The notes: generated by a model not told the origin, from the sequence alone. Counted from the stretch's first letter, positions 1-12,500 are shown. The stretch: DNA of 64,000 nucleotides from Sorghum bicolor (GCF_000003195.3 NC_012870.2:36762931-36826930); one strand, 5' to 3'. Translations and numbers: made by a program.

Positions 1-1139
1 AAACTAAGCAATGTGACTAACAAGGTTACACAAACCAAATTAGCCACGCAAGGGAATCCACTTCTAGCTACACAAGCAAGAAGATAACTAGCAAGCTACA
101 CAAGCTAACTAATTACAAGAGCAACTACACAAGCACAAGTATATGAAGTAAATACAAGCTTGGGTTAGGGACTTGCAAACCAACGAGAAGAACAATGTTG
201 ACACAATGATTTTTCCCGAGGTTCACTTGGTTGCCACCAAGCTACGTCCTCGTTGTGTCGACCAACACTTGGTGGTTCGGCGGCTAAGAGGTGTTACACG
301 AACCTCGTCCTCACTAGGACACCGCAAGAACCTACCCACAAGTGAGGTAGCTCAATGACACGCACAATCCAATAGAGTTGCTCTTCGCGATCCCCGCGGG
401 GTGAGCACCATACCCCTCACAAATCCTCCTCCGGAGCACCACACAATCTTCTTGCGTGCTTCAAACGAAGTCACAATCCACCAAACCGTCTAGGTGATGG
501 CAATCACCAAGAGTAACAAGAAATCCCCAATCACAAAGATTTCCTAGTGCCACCAAATGCAAATCACGAATGCACACACTAGGCTCTCACTCCCTCACTC
601 AAAATAGCACCAAGCATGAGAGGGAGAGGAAGGGGAAAAGGTGGATCTTCAACCTCTCATCCACACCCACAAAGGGCTCTCAATCTCTCTAAGAAATTTC
701 AGCTCAAATCCATGGGAGAGAGAGAGGAGAGGAGGAACCCTAACTTGCTTGCTCTCCTAAAGTGAGAAAATGGGGAGAGAAGTGAGGAGGAAGAGGGCAG
801 CAGCAGCCCCAAATACCTCAGCTCACGCTCCCAACGGTCAGATTCAGCCTCACGGGAAATTCCAGTGCGGGTAGGAAATAATTCCAGGCAAACACACATT
901 TGACCGTTGGCGTGGGTTAGATCTGAGCTCAACCGGAATTTCTAGGTAGGGCCATGAAAATATCCGGGTAGAGCAAGGAAAATTCCGATCGACCCCTCTC
1001 TGTTGCAAGCACAAATACAGAATATCCAGGTAGGGTAGAGAATAACTCCGATCGACCCCTTGCTGTTTGGGCAAGACTAATAGCTCAGTTTTCCAACTCA
1101 AAACCTCTTTTTAAGGTGCTAACTTTCCTACAAAGTACC
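1..1139 (-). repeat. B 3' LTR, outer piece
   Basis: This matches 27442-28549 of the B 5' LTR nearly base for base. By eye there are 5 substitutions, plus a 31-base stretch (about 825-855) that is absent from the 5' LTR. The match stops at 1139, where element A begins, and resumes at 21299. Short ORFs here are LTR shadows. Confidence 0.95.
1135..1139. repeat. Target-site duplication of element A (left copy, GTACC)
   Basis: GTACC immediately precedes the TG of element A and recurs at 21294-21298 after its terminal CA. The uninterrupted site is visible in the B 5' LTR near 28545. Confidence 0.95.
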
Positions 1140-1635
1140 TGTTGGGTATTTTAAACGCAAACAGAAAAATCCGCAAGCGCACGGATACCGATGTAGCTTT
1201 CACCTGGGAGTATTCCAGAGTATCGATTTTCCACAGAGAACGTCAGTGTACTAATTAAGATCCAAGATCGCCCAAGGATAACTATATAATTATTTTTTTT
1301 AGTGGGAAGAGAGGAAGTTTCCTGAGAGTTCTCTAGTTGATCTAAGAATCAAGAATTACTTCAAGATTATTTATTTCGGGACATCAGAACACTAACCACA
1401 GAAAGAGATGAGAAGGGGGCTAGGAAGCTCCGACTACGGTCCTACAAACACCGATCCGAACGAGGTGGAATACGTCGACCGTTAGGGCTGTCACTACCCT
1501 AGGGCTACCACAACAATCCGCAGGTTTGGGTGCAATTCTAGGTAATCGCAAGACTAAACACCACGTCTAATCTATTAATTACTACTCTAATGTTTCAAAG
1601 ACTAGAGCACTTGATGCAAGCGGGAATCCAATAAA
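1140..1635 (-). repeat. A 3' LTR, outer piece
   Basis: Aligns to 20032-20527 of the A 5' LTR with about eight substitutions and no gaps. It is cut at 1635 by the CACTA element and continues at 14102. Confidence 0.95.
1633..1635. repeat. Target-site duplication of the CACTA element (left copy, AAA)
   Basis: AAA before the CACTA terminus is repeated at 14099-14101. The empty site, CAATAAATAAC, is present in the A 5' LTR near 20521-20531, which confirms a 3-base duplication as expected for CACTA elements. Confidence 0.88.
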
Positions 1636-1659
1636 CACTACTACAGAATGAGGCATTGG
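1636..1659 (+). repeat. CACTA left terminal inverted repeat
   Basis: Begins CACTACTACA. Against the inward-reading right end, the first ten bases match at eight positions, and a GGCATT block is shared further in. Confidence 0.85.
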
Positions 1660-1713
1660 TCGATGCCCAAAATGGCCAAAAACCTCGGCCTTTTTGCGGC
1701 CCGGGGTTAAAGA

Positions 1714-1960
1714 CCCCTTTAGCACCGGTTCGTGTTACAAACCGGTGCTAAAGGGTCCTGCCCAACGGCTACTGACATGTGCTGTCGGGGCAGGGACCCT
1801 TTAGCACCGGTTTTTAACAAGAACCGGTGCTAAAGGGGTCCCTTTAGCACCGGCCAGAGCCACGGGCCGAGGCAAACCCTTTAGCACCGGTTTGTGTTAC
1901 AAACCGGTGCTAAAAGGTAACCCTTTAGCACCGGTTTTTGCTCTGAACCGGTGCTAAAGG
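1714..1960. repeat. CACTA left subterminal palindrome array
   Basis: Four inverted-repeat units of the form CCCTTTAGCACCGGTT, a short loop, then AACCGGTGCTAAAGGG lie at about 1714-1756, 1797-1841, 1876-1917 and 1921-1960, with a half unit near 1840-1856. In En/Spm elements such subterminal motifs bind the TNPA product and also regulate the promoter; that role here is inferred from the family. A weak TATA-like TTTATAG follows at about 1965, ahead of the first gene. Confidence 0.9.
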
Positions 1961-2465
1961 TCCGGTTTATAGGCCGGCTCCCTCCTCCCCTCTGCCCATT
2001 TGAAACCGAGAGCACCATTGTTGTTCTTGGAGCTTCTTCTTGCTTGTTCTTCATTTGTTCTTCATCTCCAACGCCCATCGTTGATCTTCTTCGACTCCGT
2101 CATCGTCTCTTCGCGCTTAGAGGTGACTAACTTCAGCCTTTCTTGTCTTTTTCATGTTGTTTTTGGCTTGTGATGTTCCCATCATTTTTTAGCTCAAATC
2201 CACTTTGTTATTTTGAATCATTCACATGAATTAGTATCCATATATATATATATCATATTTCATGGTTGACCTAGTTTTAATATATTTTGCAAGAATGAAT
2301 TATAGTATATTTTTATGATCATAGAAAGTAGGATAGTTCAAATTAATTGGTTTGTTAATATCACTTGATTTATTTTTATTACTACATATAATGTCCATTG
2401 TATCATACATGTTTACTAGTAAATGTGGAATTTATAATTGTTTTAAAATTGAGTATGGATAGTAG

Positions 2466-2988
2466 ATGGCAACCGTGACCGGGTCTTCAGTCTCTCAACG
2501 GGTTCAAAAGCGATACCGTCCGGAACTCCCTCTCATTACTTGTGGCAAGTGTGGGCAGAAGATTTTGATGGAGTACAAAGTGTCGAAAGAGGGAGTAAAC
2601 AAGGGTCGTATATTCTACAAGTGTCCAGATAGTAATGTGAGTTATTTCCAGACATTTGCTTATATATGTGCATATTTTTTTAAATGATATTAATTAAACT
2701 TTTGATTCTCTCTTTTAATTTCAGTGGGACGGTACCGGCGGATGTACAGGTTGGTACTGGGAGGAAGAATACATTGAACACATTAAGAAATCTTTTGCAC
2801 AGGTGGTTGAGGCTGAAGGTGGTGAGGCAGTGAGCCGACGAAAGAAGTTCAATGATGTTGATCAAGCGAATGATCTATCTATTATAGTTGGGATCGGACG
2901 CGAACTAATTATGTTGCTTAAGTGCATTTTAGTTTTGTTTTTTTTAATGCTAGTTGCGATTGTATTTGTTGTAGCCAAGCTTTTCTAA
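2466..2988 (+). CDS. GRF-type zinc-finger protein with C-terminal membrane segment
   Basis: Two exons are inferred: 2466-2636 (57 codons, donor GTGAGT) and 2725-2988 (acceptor TTTCAG), joined in phase to give about 144 residues. The GRF zinc finger has its likely ligands at C26, C29, C53 and C64, with the diagnostic KGRIFYKC stretch in exon 1 and CTGWYWEEEY in exon 2. A short charged linker is followed by a strongly hydrophobic segment (about residues 118-144) that would anchor the protein in a membrane. There is no internal stop. It sits between the left palindrome array and the transposase exon in the same orientation, and may share their promoter. GRF fingers bind nucleic acid in other proteins; a role for this protein in transposition is not known to me. 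It could alternatively be a 5' exon spliced to the transposase. Confidence 0.72.
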
Positions 2989-3083
2989 ATTAATCAACTA
3001 TGTATCTTAGACATGTTGTGCAATAAGATGAGAAACTATATGTGTGCATGGTTTTCATAATATATATGTTATCTTTAATGCAG

Positions 3084-6000
3084 ATGGTAACACGTAATTG
3101 GATGTATAATGCCGATCGGCGCTCCGAAGAGTTCATTAATGGCGTGCACTATTTCTTAAGTGTGGCCGAGTCAAATAAGAGGGACGGTTTCATGTGCTGT
3201 CCATGTGCCGTGTGCAAGAATTTGACGGAATATTCTAACTCAAGAACTCTTCATTCACACTTATTAAAGTCTGGTTTCGTACCAAACTATATTTGTTGGA
3301 CCAAACATGGAGAAAGCGGGATTATAATGGATGAAGGTGAAGAAGAAGAAGAAGAAGAATTGGACCATGCCAATATTATTGCTCAGTACGGTGGCTTCAA
3401 TGATGTTGCAATGGGGGGAGATAATGAAGAAGAGGTGGCGGCAGAAGATGATCGGGGCGATGATGCTTTTGGTGATGCCATCCGTGATGCACAAAGAGAA
3501 TGTGAAAGTGATAAAGAGAAAGCCAAGTTCGAGCGCATGCTAGAGGACCACAGGAAATCGCTATATCCCACCGCTGAAGAGGGGCAAAAAAAGCTGGGTA
3601 CCACACTAGAATTGCTGCAATGGAAGGCAAAGAATGGTACATCTGACAAGGCATTTGGGCAGTTATTGAAGATCATAAAAAGATGCTTCCGAAAGGCAAC
3701 GAATTGCCCACCACTACGTATGAAGCAAAACAGGTTGTCTGCCCTTTGGGATTAGAAATCCAGAAGATACACGCATGTCCTAATGACTGCATCCTCTACC
3801 GTGGGGAGGAATACGAGAATTTGGATGCATGTCCAGTATGTAAGGCATCACGGTATAAGATTAGACGAGATGATCCTGGCGATGTTGAGGGTGAAGAACG
3901 TCATAGGAAGAAAATTCCAGCCAAGGTTATGTGGTATGCTCCTATAATACCACGATTAAAACGTCTGTTCAGAAATAAGGACAATGCAAAGTTGTTGCGG
4001 TGGCATAAAGAAGACCATAAGATAGACAATATGCTGAGACACCCTGCCGATGGATCCCAGTGGAGAGCGATAGACAGAGAATTCTCAGATTTTGCAAATG
4101 ATGCTAGAAACTTGCGGTTCGCCTTAAGTACAGATGGTATGAATCCTTTCGGTGAGCAGAGCAGTAGTCACAGCACTTGGCCAGTTACTCTATGTATCTA
4201 CAACCTTCCTCCATGGCTATGCATGAAGCGGAAGTTTATTATGATGCCGGTGCTTATCCAAGGACCGAAGCAACCTGGCAATGACATAGATGTCTACCTT
4301 AGGCCATTAGTTGAGGAACTTCAACTTTTATGGAGCAAACCAGGAGTTCGCGTGTGGGATGAGTACAAACAAGAGCACTTTGACCTGCGAGCATTGCTGT
4401 TTGTAACAATCAATGATTGGCCAGCTCTGAGTAATCTTTCAGGCCAGTCAAACAAGGGATATAATGCATGCACACATTGTTATGAAGAACTTGACTGTGT
4501 ATTTTTGAAAAAATGTCGAAAGGTCGTGTACCTTGGCCACCGTCGGTTTCTTCCTGTGAACCACCCAGTACGAAAGAAAGGCAAGCATTTTAAAGGCAAG
4601 GCAGACCACCGGACCAAACCTCTCAATCGAACCGGGGATGATGTACTCGAAATGGTCAAGGATATAAAAGTGGTATTTGGAAAGGGACGAGGCAGCGAAC
4701 CTATTCCCAAGGATGCTAAGGGACACGTACCCATGTGGAAGAAGAAATCCATATTTTGGGAGCTACCTTACTGGAATGTCCTAGAGGTCCGCAACGCGAT
4801 CGACGTGATGCACCTGACAAAGAATCTTTGTGTGAACTTGCTCGGATTCATGGGTGTCTACGGGAAGTCTAAGGATTCACTTGAAGCACGACAAGACTTG
4901 CAGCGCATGAAAGAACGAGACAACCTGCATCCAGAAAAGACAGATGATGGACGTCATTACTTAAGCCCTGCTAGCTACACTCTGAGCAAAGAAGAGAAGG
5001 AAAGCATGTTTGAATGTCTTAGCAGCATCAAGGTCCCATCTGGATTCTCCTCCAATATCAAGGGAATAATTAATGTGCCAGAGAAGAAATTCCTGAACTT
5101 GAAGTCCCATGACTGTCACGTTCTAATGACGCAATTGCTGCCGGTCGTTTTAAGAGGAATTCTACCTCCACACGTACGTCTAGCCACCATAAAGCTATGT
5201 GCATTCCTCAATGCAATTTCTCAGAAGGCAATCAATCCAGAGCAACTAGCTACTCTGCAGAATGATGTCGTTCAATGTCTCGTCAGCTTTGAGTTGGTGT
5301 TCCCTCCATCCTTCTTCGATATCATGACACACCTCCTAGTTCATCTGGTCAAAGAGATTCGTATTCTCGGTCCTGTGTTCCTACACAACATGTTCCCCTT
5401 CGAGAGATTCATGGGTGTCCTAAAGAAATATGTCCATAGTCGTTCCCGGCCAGAAGGAAGCATTGCCAAGGGCTACGGAACAGAGGAGGTCATAGAGTTC
5501 TGTGTTGACTTTATTCCAGACCTTGACCCAATTGGCATTTCTGAATCTCGACACGAGGGCAGACTCAGCGGAAAGGGAACACTTGGGAAGAAAACATATA
5601 TTGGTACGGGAAACGATTACTTCAATAAAGCACACTACACAGTTCTCCAGAACTCCTCATTGGTGGAACCATATGTTGAGGTACACAAAGATTACCTACG
5701 GTCCCAGTGGCCCGGGAAGAATGAAGCTTGGATAATGCGTCAGCACATGGAAACTTTTGGCGATTGGTTGCGCAAAAAATGTCAAGGTGATGAAAACATT
5801 GATGAGCAGCTTTATTTGTTGGCCAGGCAACCATCATGGCATGTCCTCACATACAAATGGTACGAGATAAATGGTAACACATTTTACACAGTTGGCCAAG
5901 ATAAAAGGAGCACCAACCAAAATAGTGGTGTACGCGTGGATGCCACGGATCCAAATGGGAACAGACAAACATATTATGGACGCATAGAAGACATATGGGA

Positions 6001-6457
6001 ACTAGTCTATGCAGCTAATTTTAAAGTTCCTTTGTTCCGGTGCCAATGGGTGAAGATGACCGGAGGTGGGGTAACAGTCGACAAGGAGTATGGGATGACA
6101 ACCGTGGACCTTAACAATAGTGGGTTCAAAGACGAACCATTCGTCCTTGCTGCAGACGTGAGTCAGGTGTTCTATGTCAAAGATATGTCTACGAAACCAA
6201 AGAGAGGAAAAAATGATGACCACTCAATCATCAATGAGCCAAAGCGCCACATTGTCCTTTCTGGGAAAAGAAACATTGTCGGAATTGAGGACAAGTCAGA
6301 CATGTCAGGCGATTACGAAAGGGATGATCGAATTCCGCCCTTCATAGTCAACAAAGACCCAAGCATTCTGTTAAACAATGAGGATACTCCATGGTTACGG
6401 CAGGATCATAACCAAGGGTCATACGTCAAGAAGAAGTTCACTGTTGTGTCGGCTTGA
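3084..6457 (+). pseudogene. TNP2/TNPD-type CACTA transposase, one frameshift
   Basis: This is the transposase that would cut and join the element ends. An acceptor-like TAATGCAG precedes the ATG at 3084. The first segment (3084 to about 3680) carries the transposase-associated N-terminal domain (WMYNADRRSEEFINGV, CCPCAVCKN) and an acidic stretch. The second (about 3683-6457, 924 codons open) carries the TNP2 core (HACPNDCILYR, WPVTLCIYNLPPWLC, NAIDVMHLTKNLC), then DUF4218-like (PFERFMGVLKKYVHSRSRP) and DUF4216-like (VPLFRCQWVKM) regions. The two segments are in different frames and meet at the A5 run at 3677-3681, so an indel has broken the gene there; otherwise it is open throughout. A very short intron is a less likely explanation. 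Confidence 0.9.
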
Positions 6458-6565
6458 CTTTGTATGAAACTATATTTGAGAATTGTGAATTTTGATGTGT
6501 GTAACAAACTTTGTATTCATGACTTTTCCAATTGTTAGAGATCATCAAATGCAAAATTTGTCATG

Positions 6566-6881
6566 ACTATATGTGTCAATTGTGGATTTTCAACTACACC
6601 TTCCCAAAACTTTGTCAAATGCAAAAATGGTCTATATATGAAATGTAGATTTTGATGAGTGGAACAATATTGGTATTCATGACTTTTCCATTCGAGACCA
6701 TGTAGGGTTCCGAAACCGCTGCGTGGCTATGAGTTCTATGAAAATTCAAAATTCAGTGGTTCAAACTTTTCCAAATGAAAAGTTGACCATTAGACAAAAT
6801 GTAGAACTTGATGAGTGTAGCAAACTTTGTATTCATGACTTTTCCATTTGGGACAATCTAGGGTTCGGTCAAAGGGTGTGT
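6566..6881 (+). repeat. 316-base direct repeat, copy 1
   Basis: Identical or nearly identical to 7245-7560 at an offset of 679 bases. Each copy contains two diverged versions of a shorter unit with TATTCATGACTTTTCCATT. Confidence 0.88.
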
Positions 6882-7244
6882 TTGTAAAAACCAATGCTTT
6901 GACTTTGGTCAAACTTGGTCAAATAGCCCATTTGATGACTTGAAATGAAAAAAGTTTGAATACAAAGTTGTTAGAGATCATCAAAATCTATATTTTATAT
7001 ATTGTCCATTTTTCCATTTGGATAATTTTGAGCCAATTCTAGTTACATTTCTATAAAATCCAAGACGGGTTTCGGTCAAACTTGGTCAAATGACAAACTA
7101 AATTACTTCAAATGAAAATATTTTGAATACCAAGTTGTTAGATATCTTCAAGATCTAAACTTTTTATATACACAACTTTTCCATTTGAGAAAATCTAAGT
7201 TAACAATACCCACCAATTCTAAGTTCTCACACAAACTATATGAA

Positions 7245-7560
7245 ACTATATGTGTCAATTGTGGATTTTCAACTACACCTTCCCAAAACTTTGTCAAATG
7301 CAAAAATGGTCTATATATGAAATGTAGATTTTGATGAGTGGAACAATATTGGTATTCATGACTTTTCCATTCGAGACCATGTAGGGTTCCGAAACCGCTG
7401 CGTGGCTATGAGTTCTATGAAAATTCAAAATTCAGTGGTTCAAACTTTTCCAAATGAAAAGTTGACCATTAGACAAAATGTAGAACTTGATGAGTGTAGC
7501 AAACTTTGTATTCATGACTTTTCCATTTGGGACAATCTAGGGTTCGGTCAAAGGGTGTGT
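7245..7560 (+). repeat. 316-base direct repeat, copy 2
   Basis: Second copy of 6566-6881. The near identity implies a recent duplication inside the transposon. Confidence 0.88.
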
Positions 7561-7944
7561 TCATCAAGATATATATTTTTATATGATTTTTTATTTGATG
7601 AAAATTATACCCAACTAGCATTCCTAGTAATAAATAACAAAAATAAAAAGTTTTACGTCAATATAATGTGAAAATAAATTTCCAGTTCATTGGATATAGT
7701 TTTTGTAAATTTATTGGAATAATATATTTTTGCATTAACAAAATACTAAACATTTCTTACAAAATCATTGTAAATTATAAAAATACAATAAGATATTTAA
7801 GTTTAAAAATTTTCATGTGTACATTAAAACAAATTACAATATATGTCACTATTTAAAAAACATTATGCAAAATATTTAATTTACTATACAATTTATAATA
7901 TAAACTGTATATATAAAACAATTGAAAAACCCTAAACTAAAAAA

Positions 7945-8070
7945 ATGGGCCTTTAGCACCGGCCCATAGTGGGAACCGGTGCTAAAGGGTCCTGAAAATT
8001 TCAGGACCCCGCCCGAGCCCGCCTAGGACCCTTTACCACCGGTCCGTGGCTGGAACCGGTGCTAAAGGGT
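7945..8070. repeat. Internal copy of the CACTA palindrome array
   Basis: Two palindromes of the terminal type (about 7948-7989 and 8027-8070) sit in the middle of the element, directly upstream of a TATA box. This places candidate TNPA-binding sites at a second, internal promoter. They could instead mark an old end of a second CACTA element; no CACTA terminus is seen beside them. Confidence 0.82.
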
Positions 8071-8076
8071 CTGCCC

Positions 8077-8085
8077 CTATAAATA
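8077..8085 (+). promoter_or_regulatory. TATA box of the second CACTA gene
   Basis: CTATAAATA lies seven bases after the internal palindromes and is followed by a GC-rich leader, the arrangement expected of a plant core promoter. Confidence 0.6.
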
Positions 8086-8400
8086 TGCGCAGGAGCCCTG
8101 GATCCGGCAGTTCATCGTCTTCGTCTTCGTTCCAGCGCCGCCGGGTTCATCTTCGCCGCCGTCGTTTCGACTCCCTCGCCGCCGCGACCACCGTCTCCAC
8201 CAGCGCCGCCGCGGCTCTCCACCAGCGCCGCCGCGGCCCTCCGCCAACGCCGCCGCAGCGGGCCACGGCCAGATCGAGCGCGCGGGCCACTGCACAGTAC
8301 ATCATCTTCCCCACGCGCGATCTTCTCCGGCCGGCTGTGTGCTAAGTATAGATCGAGAACGACGCCATTGATTAATTACGTATTTATATACACTAGACCA
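8086..8400 (+). other. GC-rich leader, probable untranslated first exon
   Basis: Strongly GC-rich (GCCGCCGCG-type runs, with an imperfect tandem CACCAGCGCCGCCGCGG near 8196-8240), in sharp contrast with the AT-rich surroundings. It lies just downstream of the TATA box. It is open in several frames, but the predicted peptide is low-complexity Ser/Arg/Pro, so I read it as a 5' leader of the gene starting at 9537. Confidence 0.45.
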
Positions 8401-9375
8401 GAGAAATATATATATACACACAAAAAATATTACATATATATACATAAAAATATATACAAAAAATAATATTACAAATAAAAACACCATATATATACATATA
8501 TATGTATATATGGTGTTTTGATTTGTAGTATTATTTTTTGTATATATTTTTATGTATATATATGTAATTTTTTTTGTGTATATGTATATTATATATATGG
8601 TGTTTTGATTTGTAGTATTATATATAGTATGTATATTATATATAGTATGTATATATTTTTTTTATATATATGTAATTTTTTGTATATATTTCTAGTATAT
8701 ATAGTATGTATATATGTAATTTTTTGTATATATTTTTTTGTATATATATGTAATTTTTTTTGTATGTATGTTTTATTTTTTGTATATATGTAATATTTTT
8801 TGTATGTATGTATATTATTTTTTGTACATATACACACACATATATATAGTTTGTATGTATGAATTATAATTGTTTGTATGTATGTATGTATGTATGTATT
8901 ATTTTTTTAATATATTATTCTAGTATATATATAGTATGTATGTATGTTTTATTTTTTTATATATGTATTATTTTTTGTATGTATGTATATTATTTTTTGT
9001 ACATATACACACACATATATAGTTTGTATGTATGAATTATAATTGTTTGTATGTATGTATGTATTATTTTTTTAATATATTATTCTAGTATATATATATA
9101 GTATGTATGTATGTTTTATTTTTTGTATATATGTAATATTTTTTGTATGTATGTATATTATTTTTTGTACATATACACACACATATATATAGTTTGTATG
9201 TATGAATTATAATTGTTTGTATGTATGTATGTATGTATTATTTTTTTAATATATTATTCTAGTATATATATAGTATGTATGTATGTTCTATTTTTTTATA
9301 TATGTATTATTTTTTGTATGTATGTATATTATTTTTTGTACATATACACACACATATATATGTAATATTTTTTGT
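8396..9375. repeat. AT-rich minisatellite, four units of about 171 bases
   Basis: TATGTATG microsatellite plus a larger repeat. The marker TACACACACA recurs at 8831, 9006, 9174 and 9345 (spacings 175, 168, 171), each followed by TATATAGTTTGTATGTATG or similar. It probably lies in the first intron of the Ptta/Ulp1 gene. No coding sequence; ORFs here are repeats of Tyr, Ile and Cys. Confidence 0.88.
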
Positions 9376-9536
9376 ATGTATGTATTATTCTAGTATTGTT
9401 TTTTATTCTAATGTATTACTTGGCTTAAAAGATCCTAGTATTATTTTTAGAGCACTCCAACACTTTCATTTGTAGTAGTATTAGTGTATTTCTTATCTTA
9501 TATAGAATATATATATGTATGGTTGCAGACATAGAA

Positions 9537-12500
9537 ATGGCTGACCGTCCTCATGATGATCCTGATTATATGGAAGCTGCCATTCAAAATATAATCGACG
9601 ACAGTAGTCAGTACTTCGTTGATTACCACGACATCATGCAAGGCAATCCTACTGAGCAACAAGAGGGCAATGCCCCTGAGCAACAAGAGGGCAATGCCCC
9701 TGAGCAACAACTTGTCGTGCAACAAGAAGAAAATACTGGCGAGGTATGTAAATGTAAACATATATAAATAATGCATCTCTTACATTAGGTTTTAGACTTA
9801 TTACTTGGTTATTAATTTAGTATTTTTGTTTCTATATGTACGTGTAGCCTTCTGGATCGACCTCTACGGGGAGAAGCGTACCTCCACGAGGGCCAAAGAA
9901 GCCGTTGGAGGGCCGCTATGTAATCTCTGAGTTTGAGATAGCTACAGGCAGACCACTTGGTGAGCATGCAAATAAATATGTTAATCACTGTGGATATCTT
10001 GTGAGAGATCAAATACCGATCAGTTGTCGTGAATGGAGAGAGAAGCGAGGTGCTCCTGAGATCAGTTTTGTCTCTGATCGTGACAAGGAGTTAGTTTGGA
10101 AAGCCGTCACAGACGTTTTCACCTTCGACACCAACGATGAAGAGTTGAAGGTGCGAATTTATGACTGGACTATGAAGAAGATGGCAGTACTCTTCCAGAA
10201 TTGGAAGAAGTCTTTGTACAATAAATATGTCAAGAAAAACGAGACTCCAGATTTCAACCTCAAGCAATATGTAAAGCTGAGGGCCTTCTGGGATGACTTT
10301 GTGTAGTACAAAACATCAGAAGAGGGCGAGGAACGAGCCAATAGAAACAAAGAGAATGCCAGTAAAAAGGCATACCACCATCATATGGGATCAGGTGGTT
10401 ATAAGAGTGCTGTTCCCAAGTGGGACCGAATGGAACAGGAGATGCTTGCTAGGGGGGTCACACCCGAGACAATAGCAAAGAATTGGAGCGAGCGCTCCAA
10501 GCATTGGTTCTACGGTCATGGGGGAAGCGTGGACCCAGACACCGGGGCGCTAGTTTGGGGCCAAGAAATCTCTAGAGCAGCAGAGAGACTAGTCCGTGCA
10601 CGAGAGGCGGTTCAGTCTGGTGAGTTCAGGCCTAACAGGGAGAAGGATGAACTCACCTATGCGCTTGAAAATCCTGAGCACGGTGGGCGTACGAGAGGCT
10701 ATGGGGCAGTTCCGTGGCTGCAATCATTCCAAGCCGATCAAGATACCTACAGAAGCCGCCAGAGAAAGAAGGATGAGGAGGCAGAGCGGATCCGCCGCCT
10801 GGAAGCTTTTGTTCTGCAGTCACAAGAGCACGAGAAAGCTCGTGAAGAATGGATGCAGGCAGAGATTCAAAGGCAAGTGCAAGCAGCACTTAGTCAAATG
10901 ACGAAAGGGCAAGGTACATCACAGCCTGAGGTCAATGTTAGCCCCCCAGGCCAGTTGAAAAGCAGCTGCGCATCCATGGAAGTACCAACCATTCAGGATG
11001 ACACGAAGCTACACTTCCCCGTGGATGATGTCACAGAGGCTTTTACTACCTGTGAGCTGCATGTACCAGATGGGAATGCCACCAAAAAGGTGGCTATCGC
11101 TGTTGTCAACCCTATCGACCGAACGGGCACTCCAAGAATCCATAATCGACCAGTACCTGGTGGATATGCTAGCGTCTCGGTTGATAGGGTTGAGAAAGGT
11201 TGTGGCAATGTGCCACTAGACATAGAAGGGGGAGACGGAGAGAAGACCTTAGGTGAAGCTGAGAAGACATTTATTTATTGGCGCAAGCGCTTCATAATTA
11301 TTCCTCAGCATAGGTTTGTGTGTGATTTTACTTCTTATATTATTTATTATGTATTGAAATTTAAAAAAAGTTTACTCACAAAACTTGTAATTGTTTTCTT
11401 TGCAGGGACTCCTCCAACCTAAGTCCAGTTCTCTCCCCAGCGCATCATACTGCTGCGGGCGGTGACAATGCTGGATCTCCTCCAACACCTGCGGCGGCCA
11501 CACCGACCCCGCCACCGCCTCCACCACGGTCTCCAACTCCTCCACCGCGTTCTCCAACTCCTCCACCGCGTTCTCCAACGCCAAAAAGATCGGCCCCACC
11601 CCCTCCACCGCCTGCACCGCCCTCTCCAAAGAGTGCACGGTCGGTCCCCTCGCCTCCAAAGCGAGGTAGTAAGAAGCGGTCCGTCCAAGAAGGACCGAAG
11701 TCATCGGTCCCACCTCTAAAGAAGGCTGCCTCAGCAAAGAGAGCTAAGACGCCAGAAAAATTACCTTACGAAAAGAGTGAAGAGGAGGTAATTGCTACAT
11801 CTAAAGCTGAGGTCCAACAATTTTTTGATAAAATAAAGGAGGAAAGGAAAAAATGGCTTAACCCAGAAAAGCCTTACTTTTATGTGAAGCCATCGGAACT
11901 GAGGCAGAAGGTGGCGGACCATCAAAAGAAGCAACGCGAAGCTCAGAAAAAGCCAGCACTTTCGGACTATGAGCGGTCTCTGGTCAAGTCTTCATAGCCT
12001 ACTAAGAAGAGAGTAGGAAAGGGGGTCCCACAGCTCGGAGAAGTATCAAAACCGGTGCCCCCTTTGATTGTGCCAAATCAATACGGCTCAAATGAAGACT
12101 TGATGCCAAAGAAATCCTTAGCGTTGTCTGAGCTAGACTTGCTTGAGAGTTACTTTGGACAGAGCGGTTTAAATATAGAAAAAATTACCGCCATTCTTGG
12201 ATGCCATACATTTGAAAAAGCCGAGGTAGTTGATCAATGGAGGGCAAGATATGAACCGGGCAGAAGTCTATTCGACCCTAAGCGTTTACACGAGCTCGGC
12301 ACACAAATGTTTGCAATAAACAAATGGTGCATTGAGGCATCTAAAAGGGGAGAGAACTGGATTTCTGTTTGTATTAGACAACATCACTACTTCCGTGGAG
12401 ATGACCTCATATACGTGCAGTTCGAAGAATTGCACCAATTATGCCACCTCGACGCTCTTGACAAATCTCTTGTCAGCTGCTTTTGTCTGTAAGTATTTTT

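Larger units (their letters stand above)
6458..7944 (+). other. CACTA intergenic region, AT-rich, no gene
   Basis: Lies between the transposase stop and the internal palindrome array. It holds a 316-base direct repeat (listed separately) made of smaller recurring pieces such as TATTCATGACTTTTCCATT, then a very AT-rich tail (7561-7944). The short ORFs here have no recognisable domain. Confidence 0.7.

Noticed and set aside
1714..1960. Regular repeats that could suggest a CRISPR array
   Set aside because: They are palindromic subterminal repeats of a CACTA element with irregular spacing, in a plant genome.
8046..8345. 99-codon ORF with a Ser run in the GC-rich CACTA leader
   Set aside because: It starts within the palindromes upstream of the TATA box and is low complexity; better read as a leader.
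11372..11737. Minus-strand and alternative-frame ORFs over the proline-rich linker
   Set aside because: Repetitive shadows of the coding frame (Arg/Trp-rich or His/Leu-rich).
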